Assembly: GCA_041984235.1 (NCBI GenBank)
Contig: JBHIYN010000021.1
Span: forward strand, 1-64,000
Reading direction: 5' to 3'
DNA: 64,000 nt
From: JBHIYN01 sp041984235
GTDB taxonomy: Bacteria > Pseudomonadota > Gammaproteobacteria > Ga0077536
The notes beneath the pieces were generated by a model, which saw only the letters and a program-made list of their open reading frames with translations, ran no database searches and was not told where the DNA came from. Positions 40,417-49,483 of this stretch are shown piece after piece; the first letter of the stretch is position 1; the number at the start of each line of letters is the position of its first letter. A program made the translations under genes and the position numbers.

Positions 40417-40675
40417 GCGCCGCGCGGGTCCGGCCGCGCATGCCGTACCGGCCGCGGCCCGCTGCGGGCGCGGAAGCGCAATCCGGTGGTGATAAAATCA
40501 AGCACAATCATCGAGGCTCGCCCACGCGCCCGGCTTGCCCGCACGGCCTGACGGGCGCCGCGCTCCGTGCGCACCGCGTTGCTCTGCCGGGCACCCGCTG
40601 CATGCCGTCTGCACCGGTCGGTGAGCGCAGGCGCCGCGTGCCGCCGCAAAATGAATCTGCAAACGAGGATACCCC

Positions 40676-42349
40676 ATGTCGGACATAGAAATCGCGCAGG
40701 CTGCGCGCAAGCTGCCGATCGTCGAGCTGGTCGGCGAGCGGCTCGGAATCGCGGCCGAACATCTCGTGCCCTATGGCCACGACAAGGCCAAGCTGTCGCT
40801 CGATTACATCCGTGGCCTCGGGCAACGCGACGCCGGCAAGCTGATTCTCGTTACCGCGATCAGCCCGACCCCGGCCGGTGAAGGCAAGACCACGACCACG
40901 GTCGGACTCGGCGACGCCATGAACCGGCTCGGCCATCGCACCATCATGTGCCTGCGCGAACCGTCGCTGGGACCGTGCTTCGGCGTCAAGGGCGGCGCGG
41001 CCGGCGGCGGCTATGCGCAGGTCGTGCCGATGGAGGACATCAACCTGCACTTCACCGGCGACTTCCACGCCATCGGCGCGGCCCACAACCTGTGCGCCGC
41101 GATGCTGGACAATCACATCACGCACGGCAACGCACTCGACATCGATCCGCGCCTGGTGACGTTCAAGCGCGTCATGGACATGAACGACCGCGCGCTGCGT
41201 GACGTCATCGTCGGCCTCGGCGGCACGCCGAACGGCTACCCGCGTGAAGGCGGCTTCGACATCACCGTCGCCTCGGAGGTGATGGCGATCTTCTGCCTCG
41301 CGACCTCGCTCGCGGATCTGAAGGAGCGTCTCGGGCGCATCGTCGTCGGCTACACGCGCGGCGCGCGCAAGCCCGTGACGGCCGCCGACCTGAAAGCGCA
41401 CGGCGCCATGGCGGCCCTGCTCAAGGACGCCATCAGTCCCAACATCGTGCAGACACTGGAGAACAACATCGCCTTCGTGCACGGCGGACCGTTCGCCAAC
41501 ATCGCGCACGGCTGTAACTCGGTCACCGCCACGCAGACCGCGCTCAGGCTCGCCGACTACGTGGTCACCGAGGCCGGTTTCGGCGCCGATCTCGGCGCCG
41601 AGAAGTTCATCGACATCAAGTGCCGCATGACCGGTCTGCAGCCCCAGGCGGTGGTCCTGGTCGCCACCGTGCGCGCGCTCAAGTACCACGGCGGCGTCGC
41701 CGTCGGCAACCTGGACCAGGAAAACCTTGCCGCGCTCGAAGCCGGCTGCGTCAACCTGGAGCGCCACCTCGCCAACGTCACCGGACATTACGGCCTGCCG
41801 TGCGTGGTCTGCCTCAACCACTTCACGCACGACACCGAGGCCGAAGTCGGGCTGGTGCGCGAGAAAGTGGCCGCGCTCGGCGCGACCGCGGTGGTGGCGA
41901 AGCACTGGGCCGAAGGCGGCGCCGGTGCCGAGGCGCTGGCCAGCGCCGTCACCGACGTCATCGAAAGCGGGCCCCACCAGCATCGCTACGTGTATCCGGA
42001 CGATGCTTCACTGTGGGACAAGATCGAAGCGGTGGCGCAGAAAATCTACGGCGCCGCCGGCATCTCGGCGCCACCCCGGGTGCGCCAGCAGCTCGCCGAC
42101 CTGGAGCGCGACTACGGCCACTTCCCGGTGTGCATGGCCAAGACGCAGATGTCCTTCTCGACCGACCCGTCGGCGCGCGGCGCGCCGAGCGGCCACACCG
42201 TCGAGCTGAGCGAGGTGCGGGTCGCCGCCGGCGCCGGCTTCGTGGTCGCCATCGCCGGCAACATGATGACCATGCCCGGCCTGCCGAAAGCGCCGGCAGC
42301 GGAGCGCATCGACGTCGACGCCGCGGGGCGTATCAGCGGCCTGTTCTGA
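40676..42349 (+). CDS. fhs: Formate-tetrahydrofolate ligase
   Basis: The enzyme activates formate to 10-formyl-THF with ATP. The 557-residue protein has the P-loop TPAGEGKTTTTVGLGDA and the family segments EPSLGPCFGVKGGAAGGGYAQV and DLGAEKFIDIKCR. GAGFVVAIAGNMMTMPGLPK lies at the C-terminus. The ATG has GAGGA seven bases upstream. The 259-base region before it, shared with the divergent ClC gene, has a GATAAA at about 40489 but no convincing full promoter or riboswitch. Confidence 0.97.
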   Translation: MSDIEIAQAARKLPIVELVGERLGIAAEHLVPYGHDKAKLSLDYIRGLGQRDAGKLILVTAISPTPAGEGKTTTTVGLGDAMNRLGHRTIMCLREPSLGPCFGVKGGAAGGGYAQVVPMEDINLHFTGDFHAIGAAHNLCAAMLDNHITHGNALDIDPRLVTFKRVMDMNDRALRDVIVGLGGTPNGYPREGGFDITVASEVMAIFCLATSLADLKERLGRIVVGYTRGARKPVTAADLKAHGAMAALLKDAISPNIVQTLENNIAFVHGGPFANIAHGCNSVTATQTALRLADYVVTEAGFGADLGAEKFIDIKCRMTGLQPQAVVLVATVRALKYHGGVAVGNLDQENLAALEAGCVNLERHLANVTGHYGLPCVVCLNHFTHDTEAEVGLVREKVAALGATAVVAKHWAEGGAGAEALASAVTDVIESGPHQHRYVYPDDASLWDKIEAVAQKIYGAAGISAPPRVRQQLADLERDYGHFPVCMAKTQMSFSTDPSARGAPSGHTVELSEVRVAAGAGFVVAIAGNMMTMPGLPKAPAAERIDVDAAGRISGLF

Positions 42350-42370
42350 ATCCCCGGCGCGGACGGCCGC

Positions 42371-43054
42371 TCAGTCGCCCTCGAGCTCGATGCTGCCGTT
42401 GACGGTGACGGTCACGGTCTGCTGACCGGCCTCGACGCTGGGATCGGCGACCTCGGCCTGCATCGCCAGGGCGCGCCCGCGGTAGGCAATCGGCGGCCGT
42501 GCACCCTGGGTGTCGATGTGCACGCTCATGAGCCCGTAGCCGGCGCGCCCGAAAGCCGCCGCGATGCGCGCGGCACGCGCGCTGAACTTCCCGATCGCGG
42601 CATCGGTCAGACGCTGCTCGACCACCTCGCGCACCTGCGGCGAGACTTCGTAACCGAGGGACTCGACGCCCAGGCGTTCCTGCAGGGTGCCCATCAGCTC
42701 GGTCAGCGCCGCGGCATCGGCGCTTTCGAGCTGCAGCGACTGGCGCGTCTGCCAGCCCCGGATCTCACGCTTCTCGTACAACGGCGAAGTACGGTAATCG
42801 AGCGTCTGGGCCTTGACGGCAGCAACCTTGCGCGCTTCGGCCAGCGCCCACGCCATGTCCTTGTTGACGCGGTCGGCGGTGTCCGCCTGGCGGCGTGCTT
42901 CGTGCTGCACGAACAGCCGCACCACGAGCAGGTCATTGTCGACCTCCTCGCTGACGCTGACCTGGAAGCTGACCTGGTCGCGCGGGAACCCGGTATCCGC
43001 GTGGACTGCGGTGGCGGCGAGGAACACGAAGAGAAAACGATGGACGCTGCGCAT
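42371..43054 (-). CDS. Exported SIMPL-domain (DUF541) protein
   Basis: The 227-residue protein has a signal peptide (cleavage near residue 19) and a SIMPL domain: VSFQVSVSEEVDNDLLVVRL at its start and ADPSVEAGQQTVTVTVNGSIEL at its end. Such proteins are periplasmic and their function is poorly known. The reading frame is open further upstream, but the ATG at 43054 directly precedes the signal peptide. It converges on fhs with a 21-base gap. Confidence 0.85.
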   Translation of the reverse strand: MRSVHRFLFVFLAATAVHADTGFPRDQVSFQVSVSEEVDNDLLVVRLFVQHEARRQADTADRVNKDMAWALAEARKVAAVKAQTLDYRTSPLYEKREIRGWQTRQSLQLESADAAALTELMGTLQERLGVESLGYEVSPQVREVVEQRLTDAAIGKFSARAARIAAAFGRAGYGLMSVHIDTQGARPPIAYRGRALAMQAEVADPSVEAGQQTVTVTVNGSIELEGD

Positions 43055-43085
43055 GCGATTGATCTCCGGGCAGGGGGTGCGAAAG

Positions 43086-44522
43086 TCAGGCGTTACGGAT
43101 GTGATGCCAGGCCGCCTCGACGTGCTCACGCGTGGTATGCGTCTGACCGATGCACAGGCGCAGCGTGTAACGTCCGTCGACGACGGTATGACTGAGAAAG
43201 AGGTGGCCGGCGCGGTTGATGCGTTCGAGCAGCGCGCGGTTGTCTGCGTCGCTCGCGCGGCGGCGAAAACACACCAGGTTGAGCGCACGCGGCCGTACCA
43301 GCTCGAACGCCTCGTCGGCCTCGACCTGGGCGGCGAACCATTCGGCCAGGGCGACGTGATGGCGCACGAAATCGGCCAGCGCATCGACCCCGTAGCTGCG
43401 GATCACGAACCACAGCTTGAGTGCGCGGAAACGGCGGCCGAGAGGGATCTGCCAGTCGCGGTAGTCGATCGCTTCGCCGCTCTCGCTGGCGGCGTTGCGG
43501 AGATACTCCGGCAGCACCGTCAGCGCCCGTACCAGCGGCTCGCGATCGGCGACGTAGAAGCAGTCACAGTCGAAATTGGTCAGCAGCCACTTGTGCGGAT
43601 TGAAGCAGTAGCTGTCGGCGTACTCCAGTCCCGCGTTGAGGTCGCGGTACTCCGGGCAGATTGCCGCCGACCCGGCCATCGCCGCGTCGACGTGCAGCCA
43701 CACGTCCTCGCCGGCCAGCAACTCGCCGATGGCGGGGACCGGATCGAAGGCCAGCGTCGAGGTGGTGCCCAGCGTGGCGCAGACGAAGAACGGCAACAGG
43801 CCGGCGGCGCGATCGGCGCGCATCGCGGCCGCCAGGGCGTCGACCGACATCGCGAGCGAGGCATCGCTGGCGACCTTGCGCAGGCGCGTGCGGCCGAGAC
43901 CGGCGATGGCGGCGGCCTTCTCCATCGAGGAATGGGTCTGGTCGGAGCAGTAGGCCACGAGGCGCGGCTCGCTACCGTGCTCGCGCGCGGTGTAGCCGCT
44001 GGCCCGCTCGCGGGCGGCGAGCAGCGCACACAGGGTCGCGCTGGAGGCGGAGTCCTGGATGACCCCGCCGCCGGCACCGCTGGAGAGGAAGCGCGCCGGC
44101 AGCCCGAGCATGTCGACCAGCCAGTCGAGCACGTGGGTCTCGAGCTCGGTGCAGGCGGGGCTGGTCTGCCACAGCATGCCCTGCACGCCGAGCCCTGCGC
44201 TGAGGAGCTCGCCGAGGATCGACGGCGGCGAGGTGTTGGCGGGGAAGTAGCCGAAGAAATTCGGTGACTGCCAGTGCATCAGGCCGGGCAGGACGACGCG
44301 CTCGACATCGGCCAGGATGGCATCGAAGGATTCGCCCTCGCGCGGCGCCGCCGGCGGCAGCATCGCGCGCACCGCACCCGGCGACAGCGGAGACATCACC
44401 GGAAAGTCGGCGACCCGCTGGTGGTAGTCGGCGATCCAGTCAACGAGCGCGTGGCCGACCCGACGGAATTCCTCGTCCGACAGGTGCGGCGGGGGTGCAG
44501 GTGGGGGCGTGGCCTCGCTCAC
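43086..44522 (-). CDS. PLP-dependent decarboxylase, aromatic-L-amino-acid decarboxylase family
   Basis: The 478-residue group II decarboxylase has HWQSPNFFGYFPANTSPPSIL near the N-terminus, SPACTELETHVLDWL, HVDAAMAGSAAICPEYR and the PLP lysine in NPHKWLLTNFDC. The family covers decarboxylases of tyrosine, tryptophan, DOPA and others, and some members are aldehyde synthases. The substrate cannot be decided from sequence. It lies behind the peroxiredoxin gene in the same direction, with a hairpin in the gap. Confidence 0.85.
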   Translation of the reverse strand: MSEATPPPAPPPHLSDEEFRRVGHALVDWIADYHQRVADFPVMSPLSPGAVRAMLPPAAPREGESFDAILADVERVVLPGLMHWQSPNFFGYFPANTSPPSILGELLSAGLGVQGMLWQTSPACTELETHVLDWLVDMLGLPARFLSSGAGGGVIQDSASSATLCALLAARERASGYTAREHGSEPRLVAYCSDQTHSSMEKAAAIAGLGRTRLRKVASDASLAMSVDALAAAMRADRAAGLLPFFVCATLGTTSTLAFDPVPAIGELLAGEDVWLHVDAAMAGSAAICPEYRDLNAGLEYADSYCFNPHKWLLTNFDCDCFYVADREPLVRALTVLPEYLRNAASESGEAIDYRDWQIPLGRRFRALKLWFVIRSYGVDALADFVRHHVALAEWFAAQVEADEAFELVRPRALNLVCFRRRASDADNRALLERINRAGHLFLSHTVVDGRYTLRLCIGQTHTTREHVEAAWHHIRNA

Positions 44523-44530
44523 CGGGACGA

Positions 44531-44570
44531 CGCGACGGCCAGGGGCAGAACGCGCTCCCGGGCCGTCGCG
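44531..44570 (-). terminator. GC-rich hairpin between the peroxiredoxin and decarboxylase genes
   Basis: Ten-bp perfect arms CGCGACGGCC (44531-44540) and its complement (44561-44570) enclose 20 bases, part of which can pair further. It stands 11 bases past the end of the peroxiredoxin gene. No T run follows, so it is at best a transcript-stabilising or Rho-assisted end. Confidence 0.35.
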
Positions 44571-44581
44571 CTTACCACCGA

Positions 44582-45067
44582 TTACAGGTTGGCGAGGATG
44601 TTTTCCGCCGAGCTGGCCTTGACGTCGGAAGCCGCCGCCTCGCGGTGCAGTTGCTTGACCACGCCATCCTCGACCACCACGGCGAAGCGCTCACCGCGCA
44701 CACCCATGCCGAAGCCGCGCGCATCCAGGTCCAGGCCCAGCGCCTTGACGTAGTCGCCGTTACCGTCGGCCAGCAGGGTGACCTTGTCGCCGGCGCTCTG
44801 ATCCTTGCCCCAGGCGTCCATCACGAACACGTCGTTGACCGACAGGCAGGCGATGGTATCGACACCCTTGGCCTTGAGCGCATCGGCACTCTGGATGAAG
44901 CCCGGCAGGTGCTTGGCGGAACACGCCGGGGTAAACGCCCCCGGCACCGAGAACAGCACTACTTTCTTGCCCTTGAACAGGTCGTCGCTGGAAAGCGCGC
45001 CCGGTCCTTCGGCGGTCATCACGCCGAACGTGCCTTCCGGCATCTTGTCGCCAACGTTAATTGTCAC
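44582..45067 (-). CDS. Peroxiredoxin, Prx5-like
   Basis: This thiol peroxidase reduces peroxides. The 161-residue protein has the peroxidatic cysteine in VPGAFTPACSAKHLPGF, and the surrounding fold (LSVNDVFVMDAWGKDQ, RGFGMGVRGERFAVVVEDG) is that of the AhpC/Prx5 branch without an attached glutaredoxin domain. The start is GTG at 45067 with GGAGG five bases upstream, giving MTINVGDKMPEGTF. Upstream in-frame sequence is not conserved. Confidence 0.93.
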   Translation of the reverse strand: MTINVGDKMPEGTFGVMTAEGPGALSSDDLFKGKKVVLFSVPGAFTPACSAKHLPGFIQSADALKAKGVDTIACLSVNDVFVMDAWGKDQSAGDKVTLLADGNGDYVKALGLDLDARGFGMGVRGERFAVVVEDGVVKQLHREAAASDVKASSAENILANL

Positions 45068-45140
45068 GGGAACCTCCGCATGGATTGGGTGTGGGAAGGG
45101 GCGCTCATTGTGCCACAGCTGTACCCTGCTGGAAGACGGT

Positions 45141-46307
45141 TCAGCGGGTCTCGCGCAGGAACGCCGAAGCGGCGCCGACACCGCTGCCCGCGGCAACGTC
45201 GATACCGCTGTCAGCCAGCGCCATCTCGGTACCAGCCAGCGCGCCCAGGATCATGACCTCGTTGAGATCGCCGAGATGACCGATACGGAAGACCTTGCCG
45301 GCAACATCGGCCAGTCCGCCGCCCAGCGACAGGTCGTAGCGCTGGTAGGCGTTGCGCACCACCTCGTTGCTGTCCTTGCCGGCCGGCACGCAGATTGCGC
45401 TGACCGTGTCCGAGTACCATTTCGGATCCTTCGCACACAGCTCCAGGCCCCACGCGGCAACGGCCCTGCGCACGGCCTCCGCGTAGCGCCGGTGACGGGC
45501 ATGCACCTTGTCCAGCCCTTCCTCGAGCAGCATGTTGATCGATTCGCGCAGACCGCGGATGAGCGTCATGGCCGGGGTATACGGGAACCAGCCGTCCGCG
45601 TTCATGCGCAGCATGTCACCGAAGTCAAAGTAGCAGCGCGGGCACCCGGCCTCGGCCATCGCTGCCAGCGCCTTCTCGCTGGCGCCGACCAGGCCCAGCC
45701 CGGTGGGTAGCATCAGACCCTTCTGCGAACCGCTGACCGCAAGATCGACACCCCAGTCGTCCATGCGGAACTCGATGCTGCCGATCGAGCTGACACCGTC
45801 GATGGCGAGCAGTGCCGGGTGCCCGGCATCGTCCAGCACGCGACGCACGGCGGCGAGATCGCTGGTCACCCCGGTGGCCGTTTCGTTGTGCGTGACCAGC
45901 ACCATCCTGATGCGGTGTGCCTTGTCGGCAGCGAGGATCTCCGCATAGCGCTCCAGCGGCACGCCCTCGCCCCACGGCGTCTCGATCAGTTCCACGTCCA
46001 TGCCGTGGCGCCGGCACAGGTCGGCCCACAGGTGCGAGAACTGGCCGTAGCGCGCGGCGAGTACCGCGTCGCCGGGGGACAGGGTATTGGTGATGGCCGC
46101 CTCCCAGCCGCCGGAACCGGACGACGGAAAGACGAAGACCTTGCCGCGCTCGGTACGGAAGATCTTCTTCAGGTCTTCGAACAGCGGCAGGGTGAAGTCG
46201 GGGAAGTCACCGGCACGGTGGTCTTCCAGCGGCACGTCCATCGCGCGCCGAATGCGCTCGGGTATGTTCGTCGGTCCGGGGACGAACAGGGAATTCTTGC
46301 CAGGCAC
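45141..46307 (-). CDS. Class V aminotransferase, serine-glyoxylate aminotransferase type
   Basis: The 388-residue PLP enzyme has SLFVPGPTNIPERIRRAM at its start, VFPSSGSGGWEAAITNTL, and the PLP lysine in VSGSQKGLMLPTGLGL. This pattern is typical of serine-glyoxylate (SgaA-like) enzymes, which make hydroxypyruvate and glycine from serine and glyoxylate. Alanine- or phosphonate-type class V relatives are less likely. The GTG start has GGAG nine bases upstream. The 238-base region before it holds no clear promoter. Confidence 0.85.
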   Translation of the reverse strand: MPGKNSLFVPGPTNIPERIRRAMDVPLEDHRAGDFPDFTLPLFEDLKKIFRTERGKVFVFPSSGSGGWEAAITNTLSPGDAVLAARYGQFSHLWADLCRRHGMDVELIETPWGEGVPLERYAEILAADKAHRIRMVLVTHNETATGVTSDLAAVRRVLDDAGHPALLAIDGVSSIGSIEFRMDDWGVDLAVSGSQKGLMLPTGLGLVGASEKALAAMAEAGCPRCYFDFGDMLRMNADGWFPYTPAMTLIRGLRESINMLLEEGLDKVHARHRRYAEAVRRAVAAWGLELCAKDPKWYSDTVSAICVPAGKDSNEVVRNAYQRYDLSLGGGLADVAGKVFRIGHLGDLNEVMILGALAGTEMALADSGIDVAAGSGVGAASAFLRETR

Positions 46308-46545
46308 GTCTACAGTCTCCGGTTGGCATGCGCGACCGGAAACCCCTCTCTCGCAACGGCAGAAAGATTTCAGCGGGTGAAGCGGCTAACCGCGGCCGCC
46401 ACCGACGGGCGATCCGCACGGCCCCGGGCCCCCCCCGGCGCAGGTGAATGGTCGGAATGCGGCGACCCGAGATGCGGGTTGCCGCGGTCAAGTACGGGCG
46501 CGCACTCTACACGCCGCACGATCGCGTGGCAATCCGGCCGCCCGC

Positions 46546-47739
46546 TCAGGGCATCTGCGCCAGCGCCTGCTCCAGATCGGCGATCAGGTCGCCGGGGTCT
46601 TCCAGCCCCACCGACAGGCGCAGCAGCCCTTCGCTGACGCCCATGGCGTCGCGCTCGTCCTGTGACAGGCGGCCGTGCGTGGTGGTCGCCGGGTGGGTGA
46701 CGATGCTCTTGGCATCGCCCAGGTTCGCGGTGATCGAGAACAGGCGCAGGTGGTCGACCACGTGCCAGGCCTGCGCGCGGCCGGCGACCTCGAAGCTCAC
46801 GATGCCGCCGAAGTCAGACTGCTGGCGGGCGGCCAGCGCATGCTGCGGGTGGCTCGCAAGGCCCGGGTAATGCACCCGCTGCACGGTCGGCCGCTGTGCC
46901 AGCCAGTCGGCGATCTGCGCCGCACTGCTGCTGTGCCGCTGCATGCGTATGGGCAGGGTCTCCAGGCCCTTGAGAAAGACCCAGGCGTTGAACGGACTCA
47001 TCGAGGTCCCCGCGCTGCGCAGGAACGGAAAGACCTTGTCCGCGATCAGCGATTCGCGGCCGACGATCGCACCGCCCAGGCAACGGCCCTGGCCGTCGAG
47101 GTACTTGGTCGCGGAATGGATGACGACGTCGGCACCCAGCGCCAGCGGACGTTGCAGGGCGGGAGTGCAGAAGCAGTTGTCGACCACCAGCAGGCAATCG
47201 TTGGCCCGCGCGAGCGCGGCCAGCGCGCCAACGTCGGCAACGTCGGTCAGCGGATTCGACGGCGTTTCCAGGAACAGCATGCGCGTCGCCGGGGTGATCG
47301 CATCGCGCCACGCATCGAGGTCCGTCATGTCGACGAACGTGGTGGTGATCCCGAAGCGGCTGAGAATGTTCTTGAACAGGCTGACCGAGGTGCCGAAGAT
47401 GCTGTGCGAAGCGACGATGGCGTCACCTGCCGCAAGCGTGGCCATCACCAGGCTCAGGATCGCGCTCATGCCGGACGAGGTCGCGATGCACGCCTCGCCG
47501 CCTTCGAGCGCGGCGAGGCGCTGCTCGAAACCGCGCACGGTCGGATTGGTGAAGCGGCTGTACACGTTGCCCGGCTCGTCGCCGGCAAAGCGCGCCGCGG
47601 CCTGCGCCGCCGACTCGAAGCAGAAGCTCGAGGTCAGGAACAGGGCCTCGCTGTGTTCCTGCTCGGCGGTCTGGTAGGTACCGGCACGACAGGCCAGGGT
47701 GGCCAGGGCCGGGTCTTGCTCGTACTCGTTCATGCTCAT
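46546..47739 (-). CDS. metZ: O-succinylhomoserine sulfhydrylase
   Basis: The enzyme makes homocysteine directly from O-succinylhomoserine and sulfide. The 397-residue member of the Cys/Met PLP family has YSRFTNPTVRGFEQRLAALEG, VVDNCFCTPALQRPLALGAD and the PLP lysine in HSATKYLDGQGRCLGG. It matches Pseudomonas MetZ throughout. The ATG at 47739 is chosen; one two codons later (47733) is equally possible. Expression should be controlled by the SAM-II riboswitch and attenuator just upstream and driven by the promoter next to the purF stop. Confidence 0.95.
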   Translation of the reverse strand: MSMNEYEQDPALATLACRAGTYQTAEQEHSEALFLTSSFCFESAAQAAARFAGDEPGNVYSRFTNPTVRGFEQRLAALEGGEACIATSSGMSAILSLVMATLAAGDAIVASHSIFGTSVSLFKNILSRFGITTTFVDMTDLDAWRDAITPATRMLFLETPSNPLTDVADVGALAALARANDCLLVVDNCFCTPALQRPLALGADVVIHSATKYLDGQGRCLGGAIVGRESLIADKVFPFLRSAGTSMSPFNAWVFLKGLETLPIRMQRHSSSAAQIADWLAQRPTVQRVHYPGLASHPQHALAARQQSDFGGIVSFEVAGRAQAWHVVDHLRLFSITANLGDAKSIVTHPATTTHGRLSQDERDAMGVSEGLLRLSVGLEDPGDLIADLEQALAQMP

Positions 47740-47794
47740 CTCACGGCTGCTGATACGTGATGCTACGGCCGGTGACGAGGCTTGCCCGGGGCGC

Positions 47795-47829
47795 AAAAAA
47801 ACCCGCTGTGGAGCATCCAAAGCAGGTTT
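47795..47829 (-). terminator. Intrinsic terminator of the metZ leader (attenuator)
   Basis: On the minus strand AAACCTGCT (47829-47821) pairs with AGCGGGTTT (47807-47799), with one T-G wobble, over a 13-base loop and runs into seven Ts (47801-47795). It lies between the SAM-II aptamer and the metZ start. A competing hairpin, ATCCAAA-CCTGC-TTTGGAT (47833-47815), uses the same 5' arm and could be the antiterminator. Confidence 0.8.
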
Positions 47830-47833
47830 GGAT

Positions 47834-47886
47834 CGCTTTAGCGGAATTTCTTTTGCGCCCGCAAGCTGAACTCAAATCGGCGCAGA
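47834..47886 (-). ncRNA. SAM-II riboswitch in the metZ leader
   Basis: The minus strand has a six-bp stem TGCGCC/GGCGCA (47884-47879 with 47859-47854) closing a 19-base loop with GATTTGAG and GCTTGC, followed by AAAGAAATTCC and GCTAAAG (47842-47836). Stem, loop length, the conserved GATTTG, CTTGC and GCTAAA blocks and their spacing all match the SAM-II (metA/SAM-alpha) pseudoknot. It stands directly upstream of a methionine-synthesis gene. SAM binding would hold GCTAAAG in the pseudoknot and let the following terminator form, switching metZ off. The identification is by eye. Confidence 0.82.
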
Positions 47887-47896
47887 TAGCGGTATA

Positions 47897-47926
47897 AAGT
47901 TAGACCAGCGCGCGCGCCCCTGTCAA
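47897..47926 (-). promoter_or_regulatory. Promoter of the metZ riboswitch transcript
   Basis: The minus strand shows a perfect TTGACA -35 (47926-47921), an 18-base spacer and TAACTT (47902-47897). Transcription would start just before the SAM-II aptamer. The promoter begins 13 bases after the purF stop, so metZ has its own transcription unit behind the purF operon. Confidence 0.65.
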
Positions 47927-47938
47927 CGTCGGGGGCGC

Positions 47939-49468
47939 TCAGGCGTCCATGGAAACGCCACCGGCCGCGTACAGATCGCGCAGCGAGTCGTCGTCCTGGC
48001 CGCGCTGCTCGCGGGCGCCGTCGGAACGCAGGGTACTGACCCGGTCGAGGTAGACGTCGCTGACGTCGCCGGTGACGTAGCTGCCGCTGAAGCAGGATTG
48101 TTCGAACTCGCTGATCGACGGGTTGCCGCGGCGCGCGGCGTCGACCAGGGCATCGAGATCCTGGTAGATGAGGCCATCGGCGCCGATCAGGCGGCAAACC
48201 TCGTCGACGTCCCGGTTGAACGCGATCAATTCCTCGCTGGTCGGCATGTCGATGCCGTACACGTTGGGAAACCTGACCGGCGGCGCGGCCGACGCGAAGT
48301 AGACCTTGGCCGCACCGGCCTCGCGCGCCATCTCGATGATCTGCCCCGAAGTCGTGCCACGCACGATCGAGTCGTCGACCAGCAGGACGTTCTTGCCCTC
48401 GAATTCGAGGTCGATCGCGTTCAGCTTCTGGCGCACCGACTTACGCCGCAGTGCCTGCCCCGGCATGATGAAGGTTCGCGGGATGTAGCGGTTCTTGATG
48501 AAACCTTCTCGGTACTTGAGGTCTAGCGTGTTGGCCAGTTCAAGTGCCGCGGTGCGCGCGGTGTCCGGGATCGGGATGACGACGTCGATGTCGTGGTCGC
48601 TCCACTCGCGCGCGATCTTGGCCGCCAGCGCCTCGCCCATGCGCATGCGCGCCTTGTGCACCGAGATGCCGTCGATGATCGAGTCGGGACGGGCGAAATA
48701 CACGTGCTCGAAAATACACGGCGCGTGATGGGTCGAGGTCGCACAGCGGCGCGAGCTGAACTCACCCTGCTTGCTGATGAAGATCACTTCGCCCGGCGCG
48801 ATGTCTCGAATCAGGTCGAAGCCGAGCACGTCGATCGCCACCGACTCCGAGGCGACCGCGTACTCGTCGCCCTCCGGGGTCTCGCGCCGGCCGAACACGA
48901 TCGGACGTATGCCGTAGGGATCGCGGAAAGCCACGATGCCGACGCCAGTAATCATCGCAACCACGGCGAAACCGCCGGAGCAGCGCTGGTAGACACGCTC
49001 GGCGGCATCGAAGATGTCGTCGGCGCCGATGCGCAGCTTGCCGTTGCGCTGCAATTCGTGGGCAAACACGTTGAGCAGGACTTCGGAGTCCGACTCGGTG
49101 TTGATGTGCCGCAGCTCGTCCTCGAACAGCTCCTGCTTGAGCTGCTCCGAGTTGGTCAGGTTACCGTTGTGCGCGAGCGTGATGCCGTAAGGCGAGTTCA
49201 CGTAGAAGGGCTGCGCCTCCGCGTTGGAGGACACCCCCGCGGTCGGGTAGCGCACGTGTCCGATGCCCATGCGTCCGCGCAGGTTGACCATGTGACGGGT
49301 ATGGAACACGTCGCGCACCAGGCCGTTGGACTTGCGCAGGTAGAGGCGGCCGTCGTCGTAGGTCGCGATGCCGGCGGCGTCCTGCCCGCGGTGCTGCAAC
49401 ACGGTCAGGCCGTCATAGAGCATCTGGTTGACGGCATTACGGGCGACGATTCCGATGATTCCACACAC
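47939..49468 (-). CDS. purF: Amidophosphoribosyltransferase
   Basis: The enzyme commits PRPP to purine synthesis. The 509-residue protein begins MCGIIGIV, with the glutaminase nucleophile exposed after Met removal, and has the PRPP site NVLLVDDSIVRGTTSGQI. Length is normal. It lies 15 bases behind cvpA, the conserved order. Confidence 0.98.
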   Translation of the reverse strand: MCGIIGIVARNAVNQMLYDGLTVLQHRGQDAAGIATYDDGRLYLRKSNGLVRDVFHTRHMVNLRGRMGIGHVRYPTAGVSSNAEAQPFYVNSPYGITLAHNGNLTNSEQLKQELFEDELRHINTESDSEVLLNVFAHELQRNGKLRIGADDIFDAAERVYQRCSGGFAVVAMITGVGIVAFRDPYGIRPIVFGRRETPEGDEYAVASESVAIDVLGFDLIRDIAPGEVIFISKQGEFSSRRCATSTHHAPCIFEHVYFARPDSIIDGISVHKARMRMGEALAAKIAREWSDHDIDVVIPIPDTARTAALELANTLDLKYREGFIKNRYIPRTFIMPGQALRRKSVRQKLNAIDLEFEGKNVLLVDDSIVRGTTSGQIIEMAREAGAAKVYFASAAPPVRFPNVYGIDMPTSEELIAFNRDVDEVCRLIGADGLIYQDLDALVDAARRGNPSISEFEQSCFSGSYVTGDVSDVYLDRVSTLRSDGAREQRGQDDDSLRDLYAAGGVSMDA

Positions 49469-49483
49469 GGCGTATTACCTGCT

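Noticed and set aside
40417..40675. Possible riboswitch or RNA gene before fhs
   Set aside because: I compared it by eye with tetrahydrofolate, guanidine and glycine riboswitch patterns and found no conserved core.
46461..46483. Hairpin GGCGACCCG/CGGGTTGCC between metZ and the class V aminotransferase gene
   Set aside because: No T run follows and it lies over 60 bases past the metZ stop; too weak to call a terminator.
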